From Myxococcales bacterium (lineage in GTDB: Bacteria > Myxococcota_A > Polyangia > Polyangiales > Polyangiaceae): DNA of 40,663 bases. The position numbers and the translations under genes were made by a program. Of the stretch, positions 17,722 through 26,042 are shown one piece after another; within the stretch, counting starts at the first letter, position 1; every line of letters starts with the position of its first letter. The stretch spans positions 1 through 40,663 of the forward strand of contig CANJCO010000045.1 in assembly GCA_947473045.1 (NCBI GenBank), read 5' to 3'. The notes under the pieces were generated by a model. That model was not told the origin of the DNA. It did no database searches and worked only from the letters and a program-made list of their open reading frames with translations.

Positions 17722-17943
17722 TGCAGTCTCCTCCGCGCCGATGACGGCACCGTCAGCGTAGACCGAATCGGGGCAGACTGCGCCTGTGACGTCGCTGCGC
17801 AATAGCGCTTCCCGCGACGGGCCCTATTGCCTAACGTGCGCCTCGGCCAATGCGTCGATTGGGCGCGTGGGCCGTCGAACGTAGCGCTGCGCGCCGCACT
17901 CTTCGCGGCGCGCGACGTCCCGCACCTCCAAGGAGCAGCTTCT

Positions 17944-18654
17944 ATGTCCCGTAAGCCCACCATGCGCGTGTCACTGGTACTGTCGGCCGTCGCGCTCGCT
18001 TCGTTCGTCGCCGCCTGCAACGGCGAAATCAGGATCGGCAGCCCCGAGCCCGCGCCCCCGCCCCCTCCGGTCGCAGCGCCCGCCCCCGCACCTGCGCCCG
18101 CACCGGCGCCGGCTCCCGCCCCTGCGCCCGCCGCGCGTGCGGTGCGAGGCATCAAGCTCGAGGGCAACCGCGTCCGCATCCCCGACGAGCTCGAGTTCGA
18201 AACTGACAAGGCCACCTTCGACGACACGAAGGATCCCAACAAGACGATTCTCGGGTCGCTCAAGGAGTTCCTCGAACAAAATCGTCAAGTGACGAAACTG
18301 CGCATCGAAGGTCACACCGACAACGCCGGCACCAAAGAGCACAACAACAAGCTGTCGCAGGAGCGCGCCCAGGCCGTTTCGGCTTGGCTCATCGCACACG
18401 GCGTCGACAAGGTGCGCGTCGTCACCGTGGGCCACGGCGACCGCTATCCCGAGGTCACCAACGACACGACCGAGCACAAGGCGAGGAACCGCCGCACCGA
18501 GTTTCACGTGCAGGAGCTCGACGGCAAGGTCGTGTCGACCTCGCGCGACGCCGCCCCCGCACCCGCCACCCCCCCCGCAGGAAGCGCTGTGCCTGCGGGC
18601 AGCGCCGCGCCGCCCGTAGCGCCCCCGCCCGTCACCACTCCCGCCAAGAAGTAA
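17944..18654 (+). CDS. OmpA-family (Pal-like) lipoprotein
   Basis: 236 residues from the ATG at 17944 (AAGGAG 8 nt upstream). The lipoprotein signal ends in FVAAC. An Ala-Pro dipeptide rod (residues ~45-63) spaces the C-terminal OmpA domain (~70-185) from the membrane: FETDKATFDD, LRIEGHTDNAGTKEHN, LSQERAQAVSAWL, VTVGHGDRYP, KARNRRTEFHV. The Asp in GHTDNAG and the Arg in RNRR are the positions that hold diaminopimelate of peptidoglycan. It therefore links the outer membrane to the wall. A second Ala/Pro/Gly-rich tail follows the domain. Single-gene unit closed by a clear terminator. Confidence 0.9.
   Translation: MSRKPTMRVSLVLSAVALASFVAACNGEIRIGSPEPAPPPPPVAAPAPAPAPAPAPAPAPAPAARAVRGIKLEGNRVRIPDELEFETDKATFDDTKDPNKTILGSLKEFLEQNRQVTKLRIEGHTDNAGTKEHNNKLSQERAQAVSAWLIAHGVDKVRVVTVGHGDRYPEVTNDTTEHKARNRRTEFHVQELDGKVVSTSRDAAPAPATPPAGSAVPAGSAAPPVAPPPVTTPAKK
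18076..18132 (+). repeat. Ala-Pro dipeptide repeat coding tract
   Basis: About nine consecutive Ala-Pro codon pairs inside the OmpA-like gene, using varied GCN/CCN codons, so it is a protein-level rod rather than a recent DNA expansion. Such rods act as stiff spacers across the periplasm. Confidence 0.8.
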
Positions 18655-18673
18655 CGGCGCGTTCGTGCTACTC

Positions 18674-18716
18674 GAAGGAGCGAGGGCCCACGCGGCGCTC
18701 GCTCCTTCTTCTTTTT
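18674..18716 (+). terminator. Rho-independent terminator after the OmpA-like gene
   Basis: Perfect 11-bp stem GAAGGAGCGAG / CTCGCTCCTTC with a 13-nt loop, followed by a T-rich run (TTCTTTTT). It lies 20 bp after the stop codon and just before the next gene's start. Confidence 0.88.
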
Positions 18717-18727
18717 GAGAACCGCCC

Positions 18728-19525
18728 GTGCCCCTCACCCGCGCGCGATGCGAGCAGTGCTCCCAGCCGCTCGCCGACCCTCCTTACGTCCCCATCGACC
18801 TCAGCTGCGTGGCGTGCGGCCGGGCGAACCGGCTCCCGTTCGCAGCGGACGGCCAGCCCGCTGATTTCAACGCTGCGTTTGGCGCATCGAGGCTGCTGCG
18901 CTGGTTTGCGGCCGCACGAATGTCGATGGCCGGAGGAGTTCCGGGGGTCGCGGTAGGGGCGTGTGCATCGTGTGACTGGCCCCTTGTCGTGTCTTCGCGT
19001 GCGCACGTGCAGCTCGCGTGTCCGCATTGCCGCGCACCTGTTCAAGGCGCCGCTGAAGAAGTGCTCGTCGATCAGTGGTGTGAGCCGTGGGCGCACCTCG
19101 AGGGCACAGCGAGCGCAGTGGAGTACCGGCTCGCGTGGGTCGACGACTCCACCGGCGTGACGGCTGGCTGCGCCCACTGCGCGACGCCGACCGCCGCCGA
19201 CGATGACGCGATGCACTGCCGCCACTGCGGCGCGATCGCGTGGGTGCGGCGCAGCGCGCCTCCCGGGACCGTGGATTCGGGGCGCGAAATTCGCCAACAA
19301 CTCGGGGTGCGCGCCGACGGCACCCGAGCGAGCCTCCCCTACCGCGCGCTGCTGCCCATCGCGCAAGCCGAGCACGCTCTGCGCGCCGACATCGCCGCGA
19401 GCGGCGCAGACGCGGGCTCCGGCAGCCGAACGATGGGCGTACTCGGCATCGGCTGCGCGATCGCGGCCGCGCTCACCGGCGTGGCGATCCTGGTCGGTGT
19501 GATCGTCGCGACGATCGCAAAGTAG
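18728..19525 (+). CDS. Zinc-ribbon protein with C-terminal membrane anchor
   Basis: 265 residues, GTG start. Six CxxC pairs in order (CEQC, CVAC, CASC, CPHC, CAHC, CRHC) make three four-Cys zinc ribbons in the first ~175 residues. A charged region follows, then one hydrophobic segment at the extreme C-terminus (VLGIGCAIAAALTGVAILVG), giving a tail-anchored protein with the zinc domains in the cytoplasm. No catalytic domain is recognisable. It may bind nucleic acid or protein at the membrane, which is inference only. Starts 12 bp after the terminator of the OmpA-like gene, so it probably has its own or a read-through transcript. Confidence 0.78.
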   Translation: MPLTRARCEQCSQPLADPPYVPIDLSCVACGRANRLPFAADGQPADFNAAFGASRLLRWFAAARMSMAGGVPGVAVGACASCDWPLVVSSRAHVQLACPHCRAPVQGAAEEVLVDQWCEPWAHLEGTASAVEYRLAWVDDSTGVTAGCAHCATPTAADDDAMHCRHCGAIAWVRRSAPPGTVDSGREIRQQLGVRADGTRASLPYRALLPIAQAEHALRADIAASGADAGSGSRTMGVLGIGCAIAAALTGVAILVGVIVATIAK

Positions 19526-19609
19526 ACCCAATCCGCGCGGCGTTCAGGCGTCTGAACACCACGAAGCGCACGAAAACCACGCGCGCTCGTCCTGCCCTGG
19601 AGGCGAACC

Positions 19610-19897
19610 ATGATCCGAACGATGAAGCGGGCCGCTGTCGGCCTTGCGATGGCTTGTGTTGCCCTCTGCGCGAGCGCGCACGACGCGAACGCAGAACAAA
19701 ATTCGCATGCAGAATACACAGAGCGAAACGCTGGCGCCGATCAGAACGTCATTTTTAAAGACGATCCACTCGCGGCCGGCGCATTTGGCCCAGGCGAGCC
19801 GGTCATTGTCGTGCGCCCTGCCGCCGTACGCATGCTGCTCGTGCGACCGCGCGTGCAGTTCATCAGCGAAATGCTGAAGAGCGTCGAGAATCTCTAG
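19610..19897 (+). CDS. Small secreted protein of unknown function
   Basis: 95 residues. MIRTMKRAAVGLAMACVALC plus ASAHDANA is a cleavable Sec signal, leaving a ~67-residue mature protein. The mature part has a short polar region (NVIFKDDPLAAGAFGPGEP) and a basic/hydrophobic end (VRMLLVRPRVQF). No family is recognised. A Shine-Dalgarno GGAGG lies just upstream of the ATG, and the signal peptide argues that it is real. Stands alone between the zinc-ribbon gene and the tRNA. Confidence 0.68.
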   Translation: MIRTMKRAAVGLAMACVALCASAHDANAEQNSHAEYTERNAGADQNVIFKDDPLAAGAFGPGEPVIVVRPAAVRMLLVRPRVQFISEMLKSVENL

Positions 19898-19905
19898 TGT
19901 TCGCA

Positions 19906-19923
19906 GAGCTCCCCCCGGAGCTC
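19906..19923. other. Stem-loop 3' of the tRNA-Leu gene
   Basis: GAGCTCC-CCCC-GGAGCTC forms a 7-bp perfect stem with a 4-nt loop between the small secreted-protein gene and the 3' end of the leftward tRNA. No U-tract follows on either strand, so it may be a bidirectional transcript end without a canonical tail, or a processing element. Confidence 0.4.
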
Positions 19924-19931
19924 GAACTCAG

Positions 19932-20015
19932 TGCGAAGGAAGGGACTTGAACCCTTACAGGAGTTACCCCACCAGAACCTGAATCTGGCGCGTCTGCCAA
20001 TTCCGCCACCTTCGC
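19932..20015 (-). tRNA. tRNA-Leu (anticodon CAG)
   Basis: The acceptor stem GCGAAGG pairs with CCTTCGC, with discriminator A. The D-arm region reads GGCAGACG. The anticodon stem CCAGA/TCTGG closes the loop TTCAGGT, with anticodon CAG reading CUG, a frequent Leu codon here. A long variable arm (TGGGGTAACTCCTG) identifies the class II Leu type. The T arm holds GGTTCAAGTCC. The 3' CCA is not encoded. 84 nt in total. Confidence 0.95.
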
Positions 20016-20027
20016 GTGACCGGCCGG

Positions 20028-20056
20028 TGAGTACCGCCCAACCGCGCGTTCGTCAA
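20028..20056 (-). promoter_or_regulatory. Possible tRNA-Leu promoter
   Basis: Reading leftward, TTGACG (20056-20051), 17 bp, then TACTCA (20033-20028), 12 bp before the tRNA 5' end. The -35 matches sigma70 well, the -10 poorly; spacing and position are right. Confidence 0.4.
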
Positions 20057-20121
20057 GCCTGTCGATGCGCATGGGTCGCAGCTTGGCGAACCTTTCGGCG
20101 CGTGATAGCAGCGCGGCAGCC

Positions 20122-21279
20122 ATGAACGACGTCGCGCACCTGGTTCTTGCAGACGGCAAGGTCTTCGAAGGGCGCCCGTTCGGCGCCGCCGGTGTGACGG
20201 TCGGCGAGGCCGTCTTCACCACCACGATGACCGGCTATCAGGAGGTCGCGACCGACCCGTCATACTACGGCCAGCTCGTCGTGATGACCGCTCCCGAGAT
20301 CGGCAATGTCGGCGTCAACGCAGCCGACAGCGAGTCGATTGACCCGCTCGACACGACGCGCGATCCGGGTCCGAAACTGGCTGGATTCGTAGTGCGCGAC
20401 CTGTCACCCATCGCGTCGAGTTGGCGCGCCGAAGAGACCCTCGGCGCCTACCTCGCCCGGCACGGCGTCGTCGGAATCTCGGAGGTCGACACCCGCTCAC
20501 TCGTGCGACACCTGCGCGACCACGGCGCGCAAAATGCCGCCATGGGCACGGCGCCGCCCGACGAGCTTCTTCGCCGCGCGCAGCAGGCCCCCGACATGAA
20601 CGGGCTCGACCTCGTGCAGTTCGTGACGCCAAAGCGCCCCTACGCGTGGACCGAGGGCCGCGGCGCGTGGGCCCCCGGCGCCGGATCGCCCGACTTTCAG
20701 CGCCAAGAACGCGCGGGCTCCCCGCACGTCGTCTGCCTCGACTTTGGCGTAAAGCGAAACATCCTTCGCTGCCTCGTCGACGTCGGCTGCAAGGTCACTG
20801 TCGTGCCCGCCAGCACCACGGCCGCCGAGATCCTGGCGATGAAGCCCGACGGGGTCTTCCTCTCGAACGGCCCCGGCGATCCCGCCGCAGTGACGTATGC
20901 CGTCGAGACCGTCAAGGCGCTGCTCGGCAAGGTGCCGATGTTCGGTATTTGCCTCGGCCACCAGCTCCTCGGGCTCGCCCTCGGGGGCAAGACGTTCAAG
21001 CTCAAGTTCGGCCATCGGGGCGGCAATCAGCCGGTGAAAGACCTCGCCTCCGGGCGCATCGAGATCACCACTCAAAACCACGGCTTCTGCGTCGATCTGT
21101 CGACCTTGCCCGAAAGCGTGCAGTCTACGCACATTCACCTGAACGACGGCACGAGCGAAGGACTCGCGGCGCCCGCACTACGGGCGTTCAGCGTGCAGTA
21201 TCATCCCGAGGCCGCAGCCGGCCCGCACGACTCGCTCTATCTGTTCGACCGCTTTCGCGCGTCGATGCTCGGCGCCTAA
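20122..21279 (+). CDS. carA: Carbamoyl-phosphate synthase small (glutaminase) subunit
   Basis: 385 residues. Releases ammonia from glutamine and channels it to CarB for carbamoyl phosphate, the precursor of pyrimidines and arginine. N-terminal landmarks are [25 protein letters not shown] and IGNVGVN. The class I amidotransferase half has [35 protein letters not shown] with nucleophile Cys277, and [13 protein letters not shown] with His361 and Glu363. The ATG at 20122 aligns with the family start. carB is not adjacent; the next gene is rimO, 54 bp away. Confidence 0.97.
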   Translation: MNDVAHLVLADGKVFEGRPFGAAGVTVGEAVFTTTMTGYQEVATDPSYYGQLVVMTAPEIGNVGVNAADSESIDPLDTTRDPGPKLAGFVVRDLSPIASSWRAEETLGAYLARHGVVGISEVDTRSLVRHLRDHGAQNAAMGTAPPDELLRRAQQAPDMNGLDLVQFVTPKRPYAWTEGRGAWAPGAGSPDFQRQERAGSPHVVCLDFGVKRNILRCLVDVGCKVTVVPASTTAAEILAMKPDGVFLSNGPGDPAAVTYAVETVKALLGKVPMFGICLGHQLLGLALGGKTFKLKFGHRGGNQPVKDLASGRIEITTQNHGFCVDLSTLPESVQSTHIHLNDGTSEGLAAPALRAFSVQYHPEAAAGPHDSLYLFDRFRASMLGA

Positions 21280-21333
21280 AGCGGCGCGCACGCGGGACAA
21301 CGCGCGGCGCGCCTGCTAAGTGTGCCGCCGATC

Positions 21334-22725
21334 ATGGCTCGCAAAAAGCGCATCCACTTCGTCAGCCTCGGCTGCCCCAAAAACCGCGTCGACAGCGAGG
21401 TCATGCTCGGCGTGGCGCGCAACGAGGGCTACGCCATCACCGACGACGCCGCCGAGGCCGAGGTCATCGTGGTCAACACGTGCGGCTTCATCGGCGAAGC
21501 CAAGCGCGAGTCGATCGACACGATCTTCGAGCTGGGCGAAATGAAGAAGCTCGGCGCCTGCAAAAAACTCGTGGTCAGCGGGTGCCTCTCGCAGCGCTAT
21601 CCCGAAGAGCTCTCCGCACAGATGAGCGAGGTCGATCACTTCCTCGGGTCGAGCGACATGCTCAAGCTCGCCGACGTGCTGCGCGGCTCCGGCGAGCGTA
21701 TGATGGTGGGCAACCCCGCGAACTGGGTGGTACGGGCCACCGATCCCCGCGTGGTCACCGGGCCTCGTGCCAGCGCCTACGTCAAGCTCGCGGAGGGCTG
21801 CAACCGCACCTGTTCGTTCTGCGTCATCCCGCAGTTGCGCGGTAAGCAGCGCTCGCGCAGCGCCGACGACGTCGTGCGCGAGGTCACCGAGCTCGCGGCC
21901 ACCGGCGTGAAAGAGATCAACCTCGTGTCGCAAGACACCGTGTCGTACGGGCGCGATCTGCCCAAAGAAGAGCGCGTCGCCCTCGCCAGCCTCGTCGAGC
22001 GCGTCGCCGATGTGCCCGGCGTGCGCTGGACGCGCTTGTTTTACCTGTATCCCGAGACGCTCGATGAGGCCCTCATCGACGTGCTCGCGAACCACCCGCG
22101 CGTGGTGAAATACGTCGACATGCCCTTGCAGCACGCCGCCGACGCCATGCTCAAGCGCATGCGCCGCGGACACGGCAAAGATCGCCAAAAACGCGTCGTC
22201 GAGCGCCTGCGTAACGCAATTCCGGGCCTCACGTTCCGCACCGCGTTCATCGTCGGCCACCCCGGCGAGACCGACGAAGAGTTCGACGAGCTGTGCGAGT
22301 TCGCGCGCTGGGCCGAGTTCGAGCGAATGGGCGTATTTCGCTACTCCGACGAAGAATCAAGCGGCAGCGTCGTGCTCGAAGGCAAGGTACCGGCCGTCGT
22401 GGCGTCGAAGCGCTACCGAAAGCTGATGAGCCTGCAGCGCACCATCGCGCGACGAAAAAACCGTGCGCTCGTGGGCACCTCGGTCGATGTGCTGGTGGAG
22501 GGCGCGAGCGACGAGCACGAGCTCGTGATGAAAGGCCGCCACGCCGGGCAGGCTCCCGACATCGACGGCCAGGTGTACCTGTCGGGCGACGAATCGCGCG
22601 CGGGACAAATGCGCCGCGTCAAGATCACGCAGGCCAGCGACTACGACCTCGTCGGCGAGTTCGAGGGCCCCGCCGAACGCGAGACAAAGACGCGCCGCGT
22701 AGCGCTCAAGATGGTCTCCGCGTAA
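21334..22725 (+). CDS. rimO: Ribosomal protein uS12 methylthiotransferase
   Basis: 463 residues. Radical-SAM enzyme that adds a methylthio group to an aspartate of ribosomal protein uS12. Three cluster-binding cysteines of the N-terminal domain lie in FVSLGCPKNRVDSE, VVNTCGFIGEAK and VVSGCLSQRYPEE; the radical SAM triad is EGCNRTCSFCVIP. The C-terminal ~65 residues form the TRAM RNA-binding domain. SLGCPKN and the GFIGEAK sequence separate RimO from MiaB. ATG at 21334 (MARKKR) preferred over a GTG four codons earlier. Same direction as carA. Confidence 0.95.
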   Translation: MARKKRIHFVSLGCPKNRVDSEVMLGVARNEGYAITDDAAEAEVIVVNTCGFIGEAKRESIDTIFELGEMKKLGACKKLVVSGCLSQRYPEELSAQMSEVDHFLGSSDMLKLADVLRGSGERMMVGNPANWVVRATDPRVVTGPRASAYVKLAEGCNRTCSFCVIPQLRGKQRSRSADDVVREVTELAATGVKEINLVSQDTVSYGRDLPKEERVALASLVERVADVPGVRWTRLFYLYPETLDEALIDVLANHPRVVKYVDMPLQHAADAMLKRMRRGHGKDRQKRVVERLRNAIPGLTFRTAFIVGHPGETDEEFDELCEFARWAEFERMGVFRYSDEESSGSVVLEGKVPAVVASKRYRKLMSLQRTIARRKNRALVGTSVDVLVEGASDEHELVMKGRHAGQAPDIDGQVYLSGDESRAGQMRRVKITQASDYDLVGEFEGPAERETKTRRVALKMVSA

Positions 22726-22814
22726 CGCGTGCCCACGGGGGAAGGCGATACGCGCGATCCCGTCGCCGCTCGCGACGCCGAAAAGCGGCAAAGCCGGAGC
22801 GCAGTCTCCCCCGA

Positions 22815-23159
22815 TTACAGCTTGATCGTGAGCACCAATGGGGGGCTCACCGCATTGCCGACCTGCTGCGTGAGGGTGAGCACGTCGCCGTTGCCGGCGT
22901 AGACGTCGGCGTCCCACGTGCCGTCGGGGTTGACGACCGCTCCGCCGATTTGACGGTTGGTGGGCACCGCAGGGTTCATGTTGCGGATCACGATCTCCGC
23001 GCCAGACTCGGCGTTTGAACCAACGAGGTGCACCGTGCCGGCGAGCGCACCGGCGCTGACGAACGGAACGTCCGGCGGGGGCAGCGGCAACGTCGGGCTG
23101 GCGCACGCGAGCAAGGTCGCGAGAGCGCCTCCGATGAACCAGCGTCGAGAGTGGACCAC
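22815..23159 (-). CDS. Small lipoprotein of unknown function
   Basis: 114 residues from a GTG at 23159. The N-terminus is HSRRWFIGGALATLLAC, a twin-Arg-containing lipoprotein signal with the Cys in LLAC; a longer frame exists upstream but is Arg/Ala-rich and antisense to the next gene. The mature part is one beta-sandwich-like unit (TVHLVGSNAESGAEIVIRN, then DGTWDADVYAGNGDVLTLTQ), reminiscent of carboxypeptidase-regulatory or Ig-like domains. Divergent from the large exported protein gene, with a 196-bp AT-richer gap between. Confidence 0.65.
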   Translation of the reverse strand: MVHSRRWFIGGALATLLACASPTLPLPPPDVPFVSAGALAGTVHLVGSNAESGAEIVIRNMNPAVPTNRQIGGAVVNPDGTWDADVYAGNGDVLTLTQQVGNAVSPPLVLTIKL

Positions 23160-23227
23160 GGCCAACTTCGTAGCACGATTTGCGCCAGCCAATTTTGGCT
23201 TATTTTTGGCAATTTTCAACCTAAGAA

Positions 23228-23244
23228 CGACAACTGTGTTGTCG
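23228..23244. promoter_or_regulatory. Palindromic operator candidate between divergent genes
   Basis: CGACAAC-TGT-GTTGTCG: perfect 7-bp arms around a 3-bp centre, 68 bp from the leftward lipoprotein start and 111 bp from the rightward gene. The adjacent 23185-23220 stretch is unusually AT-rich for the window. This could be a shared regulator site; the regulator is unknown. Confidence 0.42.
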
Positions 23245-23355
23245 ATGCGAATACGACGTGGTCGTTCCCGCTGCCGAAGCGGTCCTGCCGCCTTTTTCGC
23301 CCGCGTGCGCGGATACCTCGACGGCCGGCGTGCGTTCAGGCTCCAATAGGCAACC

Positions 23356-25953
23356 TTGGTTCGTCTTCTTCGCTCCCGCGTTGGTCGCCTCACATGGCGG
23401 CCCGTTCCGTTCGCGCTCGTCGCCGCGGCGGTAGCTGCGCACGGACGCGGAGCCGGGGTCGATGATGACGCGAACAGCCGCAACGTGGCTCTGTGCCGCG
23501 CGCTCGCGACCGAGGCAAAGCTTGGCTGCGAACCCGACGACGTGGCGTGGGTCCGCGGTCCGGGCGGCGTGCGCGGCGCGCTGTTCGGCGGTGCGGCCGC
23601 GCTGGTGCGAGCCAAGCGCGCAGGCGATCCCGCAGACCTCTATTTGGCTGAGGCCACGCTGTCGCCCGAAGGCGTGCTGCTCGAGCTCGGCCGCGTCCAC
23701 GACCTGACCCAGACGAGCGGCGTCGACGAGAGCCGCCCGGTCGTCGACGGCCATTTCGCAGCCTATGCCGCGTCTGCCGACGGCACCGTGACGAGCCTGC
23801 ACGCGCTCGATCTCGACGGGCTCGCGCCCTCGCGTCAGCCCGAGCTCTCGCGCCTCCAGCAAGCGCAGGTCGCCGTCACGAACCTCCTCGCCACAGGCAG
23901 CACTTCGGGCGTCTCGCATCACGTGTTCGCGCTTGAATCTCCCGCGTCCCGCGTGACCCTTGAGTCGCTCGCGAATGGCAGTTTTCGGGCGCGCGCAGAC
24001 TCGCGCGAGGTGGTGTTCAGCGCGGCCAACGGCGAAGTTGCGACAGGCGCGGAGTGGGTACGCACGTCCCCCGAGCAGCGCGCGAAGCCGCCGTCATTTT
24101 TGGCCTGGGGACGAACCATCGGTTCGGCGCTCGTCGGCGACGATCCGATGTTCGTCGCCAAGACGATCGCGATGACCGCGCTCGACTGGGCGGGCCGCGT
24201 GAAGGGCTCGGTCGACGGCCAGGATGATCAGGCAAAAGTCGCAGAAGAGCTCGGAGATCTCGGCACCACCGTCGCGCCCACGTTTTCGGACCCCGAGGTG
24301 GGCTGGCCTCCTTCCCCGCTCGCGCCGATTCTGAGTCCGCCGCTCGCCGGTGAGGGCAAGTGGATCGAGCTGGGCAGCGATTCATTCATCACGCCCGCGG
24401 CCGGTTTGCCGCCGGCGTTCGTGACCACGTTCTTGCGCCCCGACAAAGACCGCAAGGACGTACGCATCTACGTGACCATGTGGGATCCGCGTCAAATCGC
24501 GCTGCACATGCAAGCCGGCACCGTCGAGCCCATCAGCGCCACGGGCGAGGCCGGCAACGGGCAAATTCCGCGCGTTCCTGAAATTATGCGCCGCGTGGTC
24601 GGCGGTTTCAACGGCGGCTTTCAGGCGCAGCACGGCGAGTTCGGGATGCAGGCCGACGGCGTGCTGTATCTACCGCCGAAGCCCTACGCGGCGACCGTCA
24701 TGGAGCTCCGCGACGGCTCGACCGCGCTCGGCTCGTGGCCGGCTTCGCAAGAAGTTCCCGACGCGGTTCTGTCGTACCGCCAGAACCTGACCGCCATCGT
24801 CGAGCGCGAGCGCTTCAACCCCTGGGGCCGCACCTGGTGGGGAGGCACACCGCCCGACTGGAAGGACAACATCCACACGACGCGTAGCGGCCTGTGCATC
24901 ACCAAAGAGCGCTACATCGGCTATTTTTGGGGCAACGATACGTCTGCAGAGGCGCTGGCCAAGGCCATGCTCGCCGCGCGCTGCACTTACGGCGTGCACC
25001 TCGACATGAATCCGGGGATGGCCGGCTTCGAGTTTTACCGGGTCGAAACCAGCGCCACCTGGAAGGCGCTCGGCAGGCCGCTCCAGGCCGACTGGGAATA
25101 CGAGGGCACGTTCAAAGCGCTCCCTGACTTTCACTACCGCGCGCGCCGCATGATTCGCGGAATGCAGCAGCAGAACTTCCCGCAGTACATCCACATCGAC
25201 GGGCGCGACTTTTTCTACCTCACACGTCGACCGCTGCTTCCCGGGCTTCCGATCGCCGCAGAGGCACCCTGGCGCACCAAGGGCCTGCCGCAGCACGGAT
25301 TTCCGTACGCAATGGCCATCGCCGACGTCGCCCTCACGCCCGAGCGTCCGGAGCAGCGCACCCACGTCGTGCGTCTCGATCCCCGCGCCGTTCGCGGCGG
25401 CGGCGACGGCGCCCCGGGCGAGTCAGCTCCCACCGTTGTGGCCTTCGCAGGTCCGTCGCCGGGCGCGGCCGAAAAAGTCCTCGTCTGGTTCAAGGGCGCG
25501 TTCGTGGCCCGAAAGGCCGGAGAAGGCGCCCCCGAAGACGTGCATATTGCACGCATTTCAAAGCTCGAAGGGAGCCCGAGCGCGGCCGTGTGCGTCCAGG
25601 ACGAAGACGGCATTCTCGTGTGGGCCGAATTGCCGCACGGTGAAGGCGCGGCCGCGACGAAGGCGGTCGACGCCATGCTCGCAGCGATGGGCTGCGGCGA
25701 GCGCCACGCCGTCGTCGGCGACACGCGCATCGCGCTCGGCGGAACACTCGACGCTGCGGGCGCTGCGCTCCCGCCTCCGAAAGCCGCGCTGACGCGCCTC
25801 GTGCGCGCCGAGCTGCCAGGAGCCCGTCCCTACTTCGAGACGACTCCGATCGCTCCGCCGTCGGTGTGGCAGCCACTTCAAATGCAGCGGGTGCGCTACT
25901 TTCCCAAGCCGCGCGTCAAGGACGCCGGCGCCCCGGACGACGCCGGACCTTGA
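23356..25953 (+). CDS. Large exported protein with phosphodiester-glycosidase (NAGPA-like) domain
   Basis: 865 residues. A hydrophobic N-terminal segment (PVPFALVAAAVAA) suggests export. Residues ~40-330 are not recognised. From ~355 to ~560 the landmarks of the NAGPA/DUF2233 domain appear: a strand VRIYVTMWDP, RVVGGFNGGFQAQHGEFGM (the diagnostic GGFNGGF), a display loop with a Trp/Gly-rich stretch (GRTWWGGTPPDW), and CTYGVHLDMNPGM. This domain removes terminal sugars linked by phosphodiester in studied members. The C-terminal ~250 residues include an Ala/Pro-rich region and a DAG-type tail. TTG start at 23356, the first start giving a signal-like N-terminus; a later start is possible. Confidence 0.72.
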   Translation: MVRLLRSRVGRLTWRPVPFALVAAAVAAHGRGAGVDDDANSRNVALCRALATEAKLGCEPDDVAWVRGPGGVRGALFGGAAALVRAKRAGDPADLYLAEATLSPEGVLLELGRVHDLTQTSGVDESRPVVDGHFAAYAASADGTVTSLHALDLDGLAPSRQPELSRLQQAQVAVTNLLATGSTSGVSHHVFALESPASRVTLESLANGSFRARADSREVVFSAANGEVATGAEWVRTSPEQRAKPPSFLAWGRTIGSALVGDDPMFVAKTIAMTALDWAGRVKGSVDGQDDQAKVAEELGDLGTTVAPTFSDPEVGWPPSPLAPILSPPLAGEGKWIELGSDSFITPAAGLPPAFVTTFLRPDKDRKDVRIYVTMWDPRQIALHMQAGTVEPISATGEAGNGQIPRVPEIMRRVVGGFNGGFQAQHGEFGMQADGVLYLPPKPYAATVMELRDGSTALGSWPASQEVPDAVLSYRQNLTAIVERERFNPWGRTWWGGTPPDWKDNIHTTRSGLCITKERYIGYFWGNDTSAEALAKAMLAARCTYGVHLDMNPGMAGFEFYRVETSATWKALGRPLQADWEYEGTFKALPDFHYRARRMIRGMQQQNFPQYIHIDGRDFFYLTRRPLLPGLPIAAEAPWRTKGLPQHGFPYAMAIADVALTPERPEQRTHVVRLDPRAVRGGGDGAPGESAPTVVAFAGPSPGAAEKVLVWFKGAFVARKAGEGAPEDVHIARISKLEGSPSAAVCVQDEDGILVWAELPHGEGAAATKAVDAMLAAMGCGERHAVVGDTRIALGGTLDAAGAALPPPKAALTRLVRAELPGARPYFETTPIAPPSVWQPLQMQRVRYFPKPRVKDAGAPDDAGP

Positions 25954-26042
25954 CTACGTCGCCCGAATCCGCTGCAATTCGCGCTTTCGTCGCGAGCAGC
26001 CGAAGCCGGCCGTGCTGAGTTCGCAGCGACCGACCTTCCGCG

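Noticed and set aside
17799-17830. GCAATAG-N18-CTATTGC inverted repeat between divergent TPR and OmpA-like genes
   Set aside because: With an 18-bp gap, a 7-bp inverted repeat is expected about once by chance in a region of this size.
20421-21845. Rightward open frame of 474 codons across the carA-rimO junction
   Set aside because: Arg-rich and out of frame with two unmistakable enzymes on the same strand.
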